This document shows positions 7,739-15,794 of a stretch of 64,000 bases of DNA, piece by piece; position 1 is the stretch's first letter, and every line of letters starts with the position of its first letter. The notes below the pieces were generated by a model. It did not search any database and was not told the DNA's origin. It worked only from the letters and a program-made list of their open reading frames with translations. The translations under genes and the position numbers were made by a program. Source of the stretch: Planosporangium mesophilum (GTDB lineage Bacteria; Actinomycetota; Actinomycetes; Mycobacteriales; Micromonosporaceae); NCBI RefSeq assembly GCF_016863255.1, contig NZ_BOON01000033.1:94438-158437 (forward strand). Reading direction: 5' to 3'.

Positions 7739-9363
7739 ATGGTTCGACCATGCGCCGGGTCGTGGCCGAGATCGGATCGGCGCCGCTGCTGATCCGGGGC
7801 GGTACCGTCGCCGACGGCACCGGCGCCACGCCCGCGCCCGCCGATGTCCTGGTCCGCGGTGGCCGGATCGCCGCCGTCGAGCCGCCCGGCGTGATCCCCG
7901 CCGGGCAGTTCCCGACCGTGGACGCTACCGGTCTGGTGGTGGCGCCCGGCTTCATCGACGTGCACTCCCACGCAGACAACGCGCCACTGCTCGACTCCGA
8001 CGACACCACCAAGATCCTCCAGGGGGTCACCACCGAGGTCGTCGGGAACTGCGGCTTCTCGCTCGCCCCGACCAGGGTCGACTCGGCTGCCGAGTTCGCC
8101 TCGTTCACCCAGCGGATCTTCCCGGCGATGGAGTTCACCTGGTCGGACTGGGCGGAGTTCACCGGGGTGGCCGACGCTCGCGGGTACGTCACCAACTGCG
8201 CGCCGCTGGTCGGGCACGGCACGCTGCGGATCGCGGTGTCGGGGATGGCCGACCGGACCCCGGACGCCGGTGAGCTGGAACTCATGGGCCGCGAGTTGGA
8301 GCGCGCGCTGGAGGGCGGCGCGTTCGGCATGTCGAGCGGGCTGGTGTACCCGCCCGCGGTGTTCAGCGAGACCGCCGAGCTGGTCGCGCTGGCCCGGCGT
8401 CTTGGACCCGACGGCCTGTACACCACGCACATGCGCGGCGAGGGCGCGTCGCTGCTGTCCTCGATCGCCGAGGCGGTGGAGATCGGTACCGAGGGCGGGT
8501 GTCGGGTACACATCTCGCATCTCAAGTCCAACGGCCGGGCGCAGTGGGGCAGGATGCCCGACGCCCTGTCGCGGATCGCCGCGGCCGCGGACGCCGGCTT
8601 GTCGATCACCAAGGACATCTACCCGTACACCGCGGGCTCGACCATGCTCACCGCGCTGCTGCCGCCGCCGTTCCTGGCCGACGGCGACGCGGCGGTACTC
8701 GCCCGGCTCGAGTCGGCGGAGCAGCGCCGCCGGTTGGCCGCCGTTCTGGAGTCGGGCCTGCCCGGCTGGGACAGCCACCTGGACGCCGCCGGTTGGGACG
8801 GCATCCTGGTGTCCACGACGGCCAGCCACCGGTACGAGGGCCGCACCATCGCGGAGATCGCCCGTACCCTCGACGAACCACCGCTGGACGCGTTCGTACG
8901 GGTCCTGCGCGAGGAGGAGCTACGCGCCAGCATGGTGCTCTTCTCCATGGACGAGCGCGACGTCCGGACCGCCTTCGCGGACACCGACACGATGGTCGGC
9001 TCGGACGGCCTGCCGCCCGGGTCCGGCGGCAAACCCCACCCGCGGGTGTTCGGCACGTTCCCCCGGGTCTTCGCCGAGTACGTACGCAAGGAGGAGGTGC
9101 TCCCGCTCGGGGAGGCGGTCCGGCGGGTCACCTCGCTGCCCGCGCGGGTCTTCCGCATCCCCGGACGCGGCCTGGTCAGGTCCGGCTACGTCGCCGATCT
9201 GGTGGCCTTCGACCCGGCCACGATCGACCATGAGTGCGACTACCGCGACCCGGTACGCACGCCCACGGGCATCTCCTGGGTGATGCAGGACGGTCATCTC
9301 GTGGTCGACCACCAGAGCTACCTCGGTCCCCGGCGTGGACGGCGGCTCACTCCCGCATCCTGA
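7723..9363 (+). CDS. N-acyl-D-amino-acid deacylase (D-aminoacylase)
   Basis: A 546-aa amidohydrolase-superfamily enzyme. The N- and C-terminal beta-sandwich parts flank a TIM barrel. Motifs: PGFIDVHSHAD (metal HxH), GNCGFSLAPT (the cysteine metal ligand typical of D-aminoacylases), VHISHLKSNGR (metal His and the conserved lysine), and MVGSDGLPPGSGGKPHPR (catalytic Asp). It would release D-amino acids from N-acyl-D-amino acids, complementary to the divergent racemase operon. Alternative starts are ATG 7732 and ATG 7750; 7750 may be the true one, since the predicted inverted repeat covers the first ATG. Confidence 0.92.
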   Translation: MPNMGHGSTMRRVVAEIGSAPLLIRGGTVADGTGATPAPADVLVRGGRIAAVEPPGVIPAGQFPTVDATGLVVAPGFIDVHSHADNAPLLDSDDTTKILQGVTTEVVGNCGFSLAPTRVDSAAEFASFTQRIFPAMEFTWSDWAEFTGVADARGYVTNCAPLVGHGTLRIAVSGMADRTPDAGELELMGRELERALEGGAFGMSSGLVYPPAVFSETAELVALARRLGPDGLYTTHMRGEGASLLSSIAEAVEIGTEGGCRVHISHLKSNGRAQWGRMPDALSRIAAAADAGLSITKDIYPYTAGSTMLTALLPPPFLADGDAAVLARLESAEQRRRLAAVLESGLPGWDSHLDAAGWDGILVSTTASHRYEGRTIAEIARTLDEPPLDAFVRVLREEELRASMVLFSMDERDVRTAFADTDTMVGSDGLPPGSGGKPHPRVFGTFPRVFAEYVRKEEVLPLGEAVRRVTSLPARVFRIPGRGLVRSGYVADLVAFDPATIDHECDYRDPVRTPTGISWVMQDGHLVVDHQSYLGPRRGRRLTPAS

Positions 9364-9384
9364 CGCCGGTTGAGGGAGTACGTC

Positions 9385-9438
9385 GTGTCCACCACCGTCA
9401 CCGTCACGATCCTGTTCGTGGCCTGGATCGTCGACTAG
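9385..9438 (+). CDS. Possible 17-aa hydrophobic small ORF
   Basis: A GTG at 9385 follows a good ribosome site (gaggga, about 9372-9377) and encodes a 17-residue, largely hydrophobic peptide (VSTTVTVTILFVAWIVD) before TAG. It begins 21 bases after the D-aminoacylase stop, so it could be translated from the same message. It may be the surviving start of a decayed membrane transporter gene or a genuine micropeptide. No family is recognisable at this length. Confidence 0.35.
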   Translation: MSTTVTVTILFVAWIVD

Positions 9439-9510
9439 CCCCTCGCCAGGGCCGGAACCGAACTCTCATCGCCGCTCCGTTCCGCATGGCGCAGGTGGAT
9501 GCTGCGCGAC

Positions 9511-9585
9511 GCTTTGCTCTGCTCCCGGATAGGCAGCACCTGTCGCCCCGCTACCCGTTTTGCCCGTCCGGGAGCAGAGCAAAGC
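9511..9585. repeat. Perfect 19-bp inverted repeat with 37-base loop
   Basis: Arms gctttgctctgctcccgga (9511-9529) and its exact complement (9567-9585) lie in the 300-base gene-free stretch between the D-aminoacylase and the TetR gene. The stem could act as a terminator in either direction. The surrounding stretch 9435-9670 also holds a minus-strand open frame rich in Arg and Ser that has no gene-like start site, so I read the region as a non-coding repeat-like element. Confidence 0.6.
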
Positions 9586-9709
9586 ACGCGGCAGCGCACG
9601 TCCTCCCTGAACAGCCACAACGCCTTCACGTAGTCCTGCCTCAGTGGACCGGCGCGAGCCGGTGGTAGAGGTTCCAGCAGCGGCGCTTCCGCCGGCGTAG
9701 CCGTCGTCG

Positions 9710-9747
9710 GTAGACAGTGTCTACGCGGCGTGGTAGACACTGTCTAT
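9710..9747. promoter_or_regulatory. Twin TetR operators, one over the start codon
   Basis: Two near-identical 15-bp palindromes, gtagacagtgtctac (9710-9724) and gtagacactgtctat (9733-9747), have centres 23 bp apart. The second includes the ATG of the TetR gene. This is the classic layout of an autorepressed TetR-family gene, so binding would block its own transcription, and probably the downstream acyltransferase too. Confidence 0.8.
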
Positions 9748-10330
9748 GACCGAGCAGGACGCGGGGCTGCGCGCCCGGTTGGTACGGGTCGGGGTGGACC
9801 TGGTGACAACGGAGGGGCTGTCGGCACTGTCGCTTCGTGAGATCGCCCGGCGTGCCGGGGTGTCCCACGGGGCTCCGCGTCGCTACTTCCCCACCCATCT
9901 GGCCCTGCTGTCGGCGATCGCCCGCGAGGGCTTCGCCGACCTGACGGCCAGGGTCACCGCGGCGCTGGGCGAGAGCCCCGGGCACCCTTTTGCTCAGCTG
10001 ACGACCCTGGGGCGGCAGTACGTCGAGTTCGGGCGGACCAACCGCGGGATGTTCGAGCTGATGTTCCGCCACGACCTGCTGGAAAGCAACCAGTTCGGCC
10101 TACGGGAGACCAGTCTGCCGCTGTTCCGGCTGCTGGTCGAAATCGTCGATCGAGCGCGCCCCGGTTCGACCGTCCCCGTGCCGGTGATCGCCGGCGCGCT
10201 GTGGGCGAACCTGCACGGCATCGTGCAGTTGTGGAACTGGGGAAGCCTTCCCCTCGCGACCGGATCCGACGACGTGGAACCGCTGCTGCGAGCGGCGCTG
10301 GACGCCCATCTCGGACCGCGACCCCGGTGA
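9746..10330 (+). CDS. TetR/AcrR-family transcriptional regulator
   Basis: A 194-aa repressor. The N-terminal helix-turn-helix is clear (LSLREIARRAGVSHGAPRRYF, about residues 28-48). The C-terminal ligand/dimer domain contains the W-x-N-LHG segment (LWANLHGIVQLW) of the WHG-type TetR C-terminal family. Two palindromic operators lie at and over the start, so autoregulation is likely. The acyltransferase gene begins 26 bases after the stop, with its own ribosome site, and is the most obvious co-regulated gene. The ligand is unknown; a lipid or acyl-CoA would fit the neighbour. Confidence 0.9.
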   Translation: MTEQDAGLRARLVRVGVDLVTTEGLSALSLREIARRAGVSHGAPRRYFPTHLALLSAIAREGFADLTARVTAALGESPGHPFAQLTTLGRQYVEFGRTNRGMFELMFRHDLLESNQFGLRETSLPLFRLLVEIVDRARPGSTVPVPVIAGALWANLHGIVQLWNWGSLPLATGSDDVEPLLRAALDAHLGPRPR

Positions 10331-10356
10331 GCTCGCCACTCCAACGAGGAGGCTCC

Positions 10357-11016
10357 GTGCCGCCGTTGTACGCCCTGGCCAAACTGACAGTCGGCAACCT
10401 TCTGCGACTGTTCTGGCGTCCGGTGGTGGAGGGGCTGGAGCACGTGCCCCGGCGCGGCGGCGTGATCCTCGCCGGTAACCACCTGTCGGTCGCCGACGAG
10501 CTGTTCCTCGCCGCGGTCCTACCCAGGCACATCGCGTTCTGGGCGAAGGCCGAGTACTTCAGCGGCGGGTGGCTGACCCGCACCCTGGTCAGTGGCGTGG
10601 GCGCGATCCCGGTGGAGCGCGGCGGCGGTCGGGCCGCGCTGGCCGCCTTCGACGCCGCCGTCCCCGTACTGCGGGCGGGTGGAGTCGTCGCCGTCTACCC
10701 GGAGGGCACCCGCTCACCCGACGGGCGGCTCTACCGGGGCCGTACCGGGGTGGTCCGGCTCGCCCGGCAGGCCGAAGTGCCGATCGTTCCCGTCGGCGTG
10801 ACCGGTACCGACAAGGTCCAGCCGATCGATGCCCGCCTGCCGCGCCTGAACGACGTGACGTTCCGGTTCGGCCGGCCGCTGGAGGTGGCAGGTCGCATCG
10901 ACGGTCCCGCCGACATCCGGGCGGTCACCGACGAGTTGATGGCGGAGATCCAGAAGCTGAGCGGCCAGGAGTACGTGCCCCGGTACGCGCCGAAACGCGG
11001 TACCGGGCCCGCGTAG
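10357..11016 (+). CDS. 1-acyl-sn-glycerol-3-phosphate acyltransferase (PlsC family)
   Basis: A 219-aa membrane-associated acyltransferase for phospholipid synthesis or remodelling. It has the catalytic HX4D motif in NHLSVADE, the glycerol-phosphate-binding motif in YPEGTRSPDG, and motif IV around VPIVPVGVTG. I chose GTG 10357, which follows aggagg with 4 bases of spacing; GTG 10327, overlapping the TetR stop, is an alternative. The open frame upstream of that overlaps the TetR gene and is not used. Confidence 0.9.
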   Translation: MPPLYALAKLTVGNLLRLFWRPVVEGLEHVPRRGGVILAGNHLSVADELFLAAVLPRHIAFWAKAEYFSGGWLTRTLVSGVGAIPVERGGGRAALAAFDAAVPVLRAGGVVAVYPEGTRSPDGRLYRGRTGVVRLARQAEVPIVPVGVTGTDKVQPIDARLPRLNDVTFRFGRPLEVAGRIDGPADIRAVTDELMAEIQKLSGQEYVPRYAPKRGTGPA

Positions 11017-11062
11017 CGCGGATCGTTCGCTGTCCGGGCAGCAGCCGAGGCGTTCCCGCCGG

Positions 11063-11692
11063 TCACCTCCGGCCGTTGCGTCCGCGCAGCGCGACCGTCG
11101 CCACCACTGCCAAGACCAGGCCCACCACCCCCAGCCAGGGCTGATCCAACCGGGAGCCACCGAGCGCCAGGATCCCCGCGGCCGGATAGGCGGAGTGCCA
11201 CGGGGTGAGGCGCAGTCCCTTGCGCCCGGCCGCCGACTCTGCCGTCGTCCGGGGTGCCCGGCCACCCCGGTACTGCGCCAGCATCACGTTGAGGTCCCGC
11301 GCCACCCGGTCGGCGTGGCCCAGCTTGCCCGCCACGCGAGAAACGTTGGACGTGGCCAACGCCGGCACCCGAACCGACGGTAGGCCGTCGCACCGGTGCA
11401 CGTAGAGCACCTCCAACGAGTCGAACCCGCGAATCTCCGTCCAGGGCACGGTCGTCGTCCGCAGCGGTTGCACCACGGTGACCCCGGTCGGCCCGGCGAT
11501 CAACCTCGGCCGGATCAGCCCGAACCAGGCCAGGAAAGGAATCCATGACACGACCAGGGGGCAGATCAGCGACCCGGCCGAGCCGCCGGTGTAGACCAGC
11601 CACAACACCCATATGCCCAGGGGGACGGCGGCCAGCAGGCAGCCCGCGACGATCAGGACCCGGCTCCGGTACACCCGCGGCTTGTCGATCAT
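11063..11692 (-). CDS. PH-domain-like membrane protein
   Basis: A 209-aa protein. Two hydrophobic segments near the N-terminus (about residues 12-32 and 40-58) are followed by a beta-rich stretch with the TVVPWTEIRGF motif characteristic of bacterial PH domains. A further pair of hydrophobic segments lies at the C-terminus (about 180-203). Function is unknown beyond probable membrane localisation. It is a monocistronic minus-strand gene, convergent with plsC. The frame is open further upstream, but ATG 11692 begins the recognisable protein. Confidence 0.65.
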   Translation of the reverse strand: MIDKPRVYRSRVLIVAGCLLAAVPLGIWVLWLVYTGGSAGSLICPLVVSWIPFLAWFGLIRPRLIAGPTGVTVVQPLRTTTVPWTEIRGFDSLEVLYVHRCDGLPSVRVPALATSNVSRVAGKLGHADRVARDLNVMLAQYRGGRAPRTTAESAAGRKGLRLTPWHSAYPAAGILALGGSRLDQPWLGVVGLVLAVVATVALRGRNGRR

Positions 11693-11756
11693 CGTCGCAG
11701 AGCCTACAAGTCGTCGGCAAATCCCGGGCGCCGTTGAACTGGTCAGCCGCAACGGT

Positions 11757-11793
11757 GTCGGTCGGGCGCCACGCTGTGTGGCGCCCGACCGAC
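11757..11793 (-). terminator. Hairpin terminator after 4-oxalomesaconate hydratase
   Basis: A perfect 16-bp stem (gtcggtcgggcgccac at 11757-11772 with 11778-11793) and a 5-base loop, 19 bases past the stop of the hydratase gene. There is no U-tract, as is common in actinomycetes. Confidence 0.75.
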
Positions 11794-11811
11794 GACTCGG
11801 TCCGGGGAGAC

Positions 11812-12831
11812 TTACTTGTTCCTGGACTTCAGCGCCGCGTCCAGTCGCGGGTAGACCCGGCGGACGTTGCCCTCGTAGACCTTCTCGCGATCGGCCGGCG
11901 CCAGGTCCAGCGCGTCCACGTACCGCCGGGTGTCGTCGAAGTAGTGACCGGTCCGCGGGTCGATACCCCGCACGGCGCCGACCATCTCGGAGCCGAACAG
12001 GATGTTGTCGATATCGATGACCTCGAAGAGCAGGTCGATGCCGGGCTGGTGGTACACGCACGTGTCGAAGAAGACGTTGCGCATGACCGCCTCCTCCACC
12101 GCGGGCCGCTTGAGCATGTCGGCGAGCCCCCGGAACCGGCCCCAGTGGTAGGGCACCGCTCCGCCGCCGTGCGGGATGACGAACTTCAGGTCGGGGAAGT
12201 CCTTGAACAGGTCCGCCTGCACGAACTGCATGAACGCGGTGGTGTCAGCGTTGAGGTAGTGCGAGCCGGTGGCGTGGAAGTTCGGGTTGGTCACCGCCGA
12301 CACGTGCACCATGGCGGGCACGTCGAGCTCCACCATCGCCTCGTAGAACGGGTACCAGCTGCGATCGGTCAGCGGTGCCGAGGTCCAGTTGCCGCCACTG
12401 GGGTCCGGGTTGAGATTGCAGCCCACAAACCCGAGCTCCTCGACGGAGCGCCGCAGCTCGGCGACGGAGTTCGCGATGGGAACCCCGGGCGACTGCGGCA
12501 GCTGGCAGACGCCGATGAAGCTGTCCGGGTACAGCTCGACCACCCGGGCGATGAGGTCGTTGTTGGCCTGCGTCCAGCGGGTACTGACGGCCTCGTCGCC
12601 GACGTGGTGGCCCATCGCCGAGGCACGGGGCGAGAAGACCGTCAGATCGATACCGCGCTCGGTCATCAGCCGGAGCTGGCTGCCCTCGATCGTCTCGCGG
12701 ATCTCGTCGTCGGAGATCGTGGGGTAGAGCGGCGGCTCCTCGCCGGCGCCGAAGGCTGCCTTCTGGGCCTCCCGCCAGGAGGTGTGCGCCTCCGGTGCGG
12801 TCGTGTAGTGACCGTGACAGTCGATGATCAA
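11812..12831 (-). CDS. ligJ: 4-oxalomesaconate hydratase (LigJ type)
   Basis: A 339-aa amidohydrolase-superfamily lyase that hydrates 4-oxalomesaconate to 4-carboxy-4-hydroxy-2-oxoadipate in the protocatechuate 4,5-cleavage and gallate pathways. The N-terminus MIIDCHGHYTTAP, the IRETIEGSQLRLM and VFSPRASAMGHHVGD segments, IPHGGGAVPYHWGRFRG and FDTCVYHQPGIDLL closely follow what I know of sphingomonad LigJ. It is the last gene downstream of the ABC importer, and the matching tautomerase is encoded at 19.3-20.4 kb. The aldolase that should follow is not in the window. Confidence 0.9.
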   Translation of the reverse strand: MIIDCHGHYTTAPEAHTSWREAQKAAFGAGEEPPLYPTISDDEIRETIEGSQLRLMTERGIDLTVFSPRASAMGHHVGDEAVSTRWTQANNDLIARVVELYPDSFIGVCQLPQSPGVPIANSVAELRRSVEELGFVGCNLNPDPSGGNWTSAPLTDRSWYPFYEAMVELDVPAMVHVSAVTNPNFHATGSHYLNADTTAFMQFVQADLFKDFPDLKFVIPHGGGAVPYHWGRFRGLADMLKRPAVEEAVMRNVFFDTCVYHQPGIDLLFEVIDIDNILFGSEMVGAVRGIDPRTGHYFDDTRRYVDALDLAPADREKVYEGNVRRVYPRLDAALKSRNK

Positions 12832-13090
12832 GCGTACCCTCCTGGCGTATTTCGTCGTGCCGGTCGCCGTTGGTCCCCGCCGCGCCTACCCAGCGCACCG
12901 CAGCCTCGCCGCGCTCCCGAGGACAGGCCTGCGACCAGGCCGGATGGAGCGCGGCGACGCACCCCGACGACCGGCCCCTCGGGCGCGCCAAGGCGCTACC
13001 CGATGCCCTCGGCAGCCTAGCGACGCTCCCTTCCGGGAACGCCGGCACGGTAGGCCGAAGGGGCGGAGCCGGTCATCGGGGTCGGCTACG

Positions 13091-14056
13091 TCAGCCGGTG
13101 GCGATCAGTTTGTTGACGTCGACGGTGCTCTGCGTGTGGCCGTACTTGCGCATGAGCTCGGCCACCGTCTTCAACGAGTCGACGTTGGTCTCCTGCGGCC
13201 AGGCGGGCAGCTTGATCTTCTGCGCCACGTCGGCCTTGATCGTGGTGTAGGTCGTGACGATGCGCCGGACCTCGTCGGGGTGCTCCTGCGCGTACTGCAT
13301 CGACTGCTGGAGGGCCGCCCGGAAGTTGTCGATCACGGCCTTGTTCTGCGAGACGTACTGCTGGGTCGCGAAGTAGCTCGCGACGGTCAGGTTGGCGGTG
13401 GCGTCGGCGTACTGGGCGCCGATCACGCGGGCCCCCTGGCTGATCGACGCCGAGAGGAAGGGCTCGACCATCGCGGCCGCGTCCACCTTGTGGTTGGCCA
13501 CCGCGGCGGGCATGTCCGGGAAGCCCAGCTCGACGAACTTCACGCTGGCCGGGTCCCCGCCTGCCTTCTCCACGATCGCCCGGGTCGTGACGTCGTTGAT
13601 GTTCTTGAGGTTGTTGATGGCCACGGTCTTGCCGGCCAGGTCCTTGGGTGACTGGAGGGGGCTGTCCGCGGGCACCACCACACCGGCGAAGTCGGTCTTC
13701 GGGTCACCGGTGGAGGAGACGCCATTCGCGACGATGCGCAGCGGCAGGTTCTGCGAGCCCGCGAGCAGCACCGAGGTCACGTTGCCGAAGGCGAGCTGGA
13801 AGTCGCCGGCGATGACACCGGGGATGGCGGCCGCACCGCCGGACTGCTGCACGAGCTCCAGGTCGATCTTGTGCTGGGCGAAGAAGCCCTTCTCCTTGCC
13901 GAGGTAGATCGGCGCCACGTCGACGATCGGGATGACACCCACCTTCAGCTTGGTGGTGCCGCCGGGCTCGGTCGAGCCGGAGGTCTTCCCGCCGGACCCG
14001 CAGGCGGCGAGGGCTAACAGGGACAGCGCCACGACCGGCGCGAGAAGTCGACGCAT
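13091..14056 (-). CDS. ABC importer substrate-binding lipoprotein (NMT1/SsuA-like)
   Basis: A 321-aa solute-binding protein. It has a lipoprotein signal with lipobox LAAC (Cys19), then KVGVIPIVDVAPIYLGKEKGFF, the opening typical of NMT1/THI5/SsuA-type proteins, and a two-lobed periplasmic-binding fold. It delivers substrate to the two permeases encoded upstream. The setting suggests an aromatic carboxylate; taurine-type sulfonates are a family alternative. It sits after the ATPase in the operon rather than first. A gap of 259 bases separates it from the hydratase gene, and nothing recognisable lies there. Confidence 0.87.
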   Translation of the reverse strand: MRRLLAPVVALSLLALAACGSGGKTSGSTEPGGTTKLKVGVIPIVDVAPIYLGKEKGFFAQHKIDLELVQQSGGAAAIPGVIAGDFQLAFGNVTSVLLAGSQNLPLRIVANGVSSTGDPKTDFAGVVVPADSPLQSPKDLAGKTVAINNLKNINDVTTRAIVEKAGGDPASVKFVELGFPDMPAAVANHKVDAAAMVEPFLSASISQGARVIGAQYADATANLTVASYFATQQYVSQNKAVIDNFRAALQQSMQYAQEHPDEVRRIVTTYTTIKADVAQKIKLPAWPQETNVDSLKTVAELMRKYGHTQSTVDVNKLIATG

Positions 14057-14128
14057 GTGAGCTCCTTTGATGGGGTCGGTGATGGGGGTGAGATCGGAAA
14101 AGCACTGCCGTGCCGTGGGCGGTCTCCC

Positions 14129-15004
14129 CTACACGGCGTTGCCGTGCGCGACGACGTCCGGCGTCGCGTCGGGACCGGGCTCGGAGCCCTTGCGGTGCTT
14201 GGCGAGCTGGATCTGCTCGTACACGTGGTGACGAAGCTCCGCGAACCGGCGCCCGGAGCGCGTCTCGAGCTGGCTGCGCTCGTCGGGCAGGTCGATCGGG
14301 AGGTCCTCCATCACGACCGTGGGCGAGGAGGACAGCACGAGGACCCGCTGGCCGAGGTAGACCGACTCCTCGATGTCGTGGGTGACGAACAGGATCGTGA
14401 CGCCCAGCTTGTGCCACAGCGACCGGATGAGGTCCTCGAGGTCCGCCCGGGTCTGCGCGTCCACCGCCGCGAACGGCTCGTCCATGAGCAGCACCTGCGG
14501 CTGGTACGCCACGGCACGCGCGATGGCCACCCGCTGCTGCATACCGCCGGAGAGCTGCCACGGGTACGCGTCGTGCACCTCGCCCAGGCCGACGGCCGCC
14601 AGGGCCTCGTTCACCAGCTCCTGCCGTCTCGCCTTGGGCAGCTTCTTCTGCTTCAGCGGCAGCTCGACGTTCTGCTGGACCGTCTTCCACGGGTAGAGGC
14701 TTCGCCCGTACTCCTGGAAGACCACCGCCATCGACTGCGGGGGCCGGGTGACCCGCTGCCCGTCGAGCGTGACCGTGCCCGCGGTCGGCTCGAGCAGGCC
14801 GGCGATGCACTTGAGCAGCGTCGTCTTGCCGGCCCCGGACGGGCCGACGATGCACACGAGCTCGCCGCGCCCCACCGAGAAGGTGAGGTCGCGGATGGCT
14901 TCGACGGTGCGGCCGTGGCCGGTGTAGATCTTCTGGACGCCCCGTACGTCGAGCAGGACGTCACGGTCCTGGGTCTGCGGGGTCGCGAACGTGTCGCCGC
15001 TCAT
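14129..15004 (-). CDS. ABC importer ATP-binding protein (SsuB/TauB-like)
   Basis: A 291-aa ATPase with Walker [11 protein letters not shown]-loop [15 protein letters not shown], signature LSGGMQQR, Walker B VLLMDEPF and switch His in FVTHDIEES. It belongs to the nitrate/sulfonate/taurine class. ATG 15004 follows gaggag. The permease stop ends two bases before, so the genes are co-transcribed. Confidence 0.92.
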   Translation of the reverse strand: MSGDTFATPQTQDRDVLLDVRGVQKIYTGHGRTVEAIRDLTFSVGRGELVCIVGPSGAGKTTLLKCIAGLLEPTAGTVTLDGQRVTRPPQSMAVVFQEYGRSLYPWKTVQQNVELPLKQKKLPKARRQELVNEALAAVGLGEVHDAYPWQLSGGMQQRVAIARAVAYQPQVLLMDEPFAAVDAQTRADLEDLIRSLWHKLGVTILFVTHDIEESVYLGQRVLVLSSSPTVVMEDLPIDLPDERSQLETRSGRRFAELRHHVYEQIQLAKHRKGSEPGPDATPDVVAHGNAV

Positions 15005-15006
15005 TC

Positions 15007-15792
15007 CTACTCTCCTCGTTGCGATCGGCGCAGACCCTGGTACCAGCGCAGACTGCGCCGCTCGAAGAGCTGGAACAGCAGGGACAGGACGAACCCGAGC
15101 AGGCCGAGCAGGATGATGCCGCTCCACATCTCGGGGATGGCAAAGCTGCGCTGGAACTGGATGATCGTGAAGCCCAGCCCGTTGGAGCTGGCGAACATCT
15201 CGCTGATCACCATGAGGATGATCGAGATCGACAGCGCCTGGCGCATTCCGGCCACGATCTGCGGGCTCGCGGCGGGGAGCACCAGGTGCCGCAGCCGCGC
15301 CCAGCCCGTGACGCGGTAGCACCGCGAGGTGTCGGACAGGACCTCGTCGACGGCTCGAACGCCCTCGACGGTGTTGAGCAGGATCGGCCAGAGCGCACCC
15401 AAGACGATCACGATGACCTTGGCCGTGTTCCCGATGCCGGCGAACAGGAACAGGACCGGGATGAGTACCGGCGGCGGGATCGCCCGGAAGAACTCCAGCA
15501 CCGGCTCGGTGATCCGCCGCAGCGTGCGGTTCGCCCCCAGCACGACGCCCAGGGCGACGCCCAGGACCACCGCACCCGCGTAACCGATCAGCAACCGGGT
15601 GACGCTGGGCAGGACGTCGGCCCGCATCCGCTCCGCGAACCAGGTACGCCCGAAGGTCTCCAGGATGCTCGACAGCGACGGGAAGAAGAAGTTGGTGCTG
15701 TTCGCGGAACCGAACCACCAGGCCACCACGAGGACGACCGGCAGGGCCAGCGCGAAGAACAGGCCACGGCCGCCGCGGAGAATTCCGTTCAT
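15007..15792 (-). CDS. ABC importer permease 2
   Basis: A 261-aa inner-membrane permease with about six hydrophobic segments. The EAA-like coupling loop reads RVTGWARLRHLVLPAASPQI. It is of the SsuC/TauC class. It sits two bases behind the other permease, and the pair probably forms a heterodimeric channel, which is less usual in this class, where one permease normally homodimerises. Confidence 0.88.
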   Translation of the reverse strand: MNGILRGGRGLFFALALPVVLVVAWWFGSANSTNFFFPSLSSILETFGRTWFAERMRADVLPSVTRLLIGYAGAVVLGVALGVVLGANRTLRRITEPVLEFFRAIPPPVLIPVLFLFAGIGNTAKVIVIVLGALWPILLNTVEGVRAVDEVLSDTSRCYRVTGWARLRHLVLPAASPQIVAGMRQALSISIILMVISEMFASSNGLGFTIIQFQRSFAIPEMWSGIILLGLLGFVLSLLFQLFERRSLRWYQGLRRSQRGE

Positions 15793-15794
15793 GG

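Noticed and set aside
5746..8829. A 1027-aa minus-strand open frame spanning the racemase, GNAT and D-aminoacylase regions
   Set aside because: Only its end matches a family (the racemase); the first two-thirds is out of frame with the GNAT gene and antisense to the D-aminoacylase. It is a product of high GC content.
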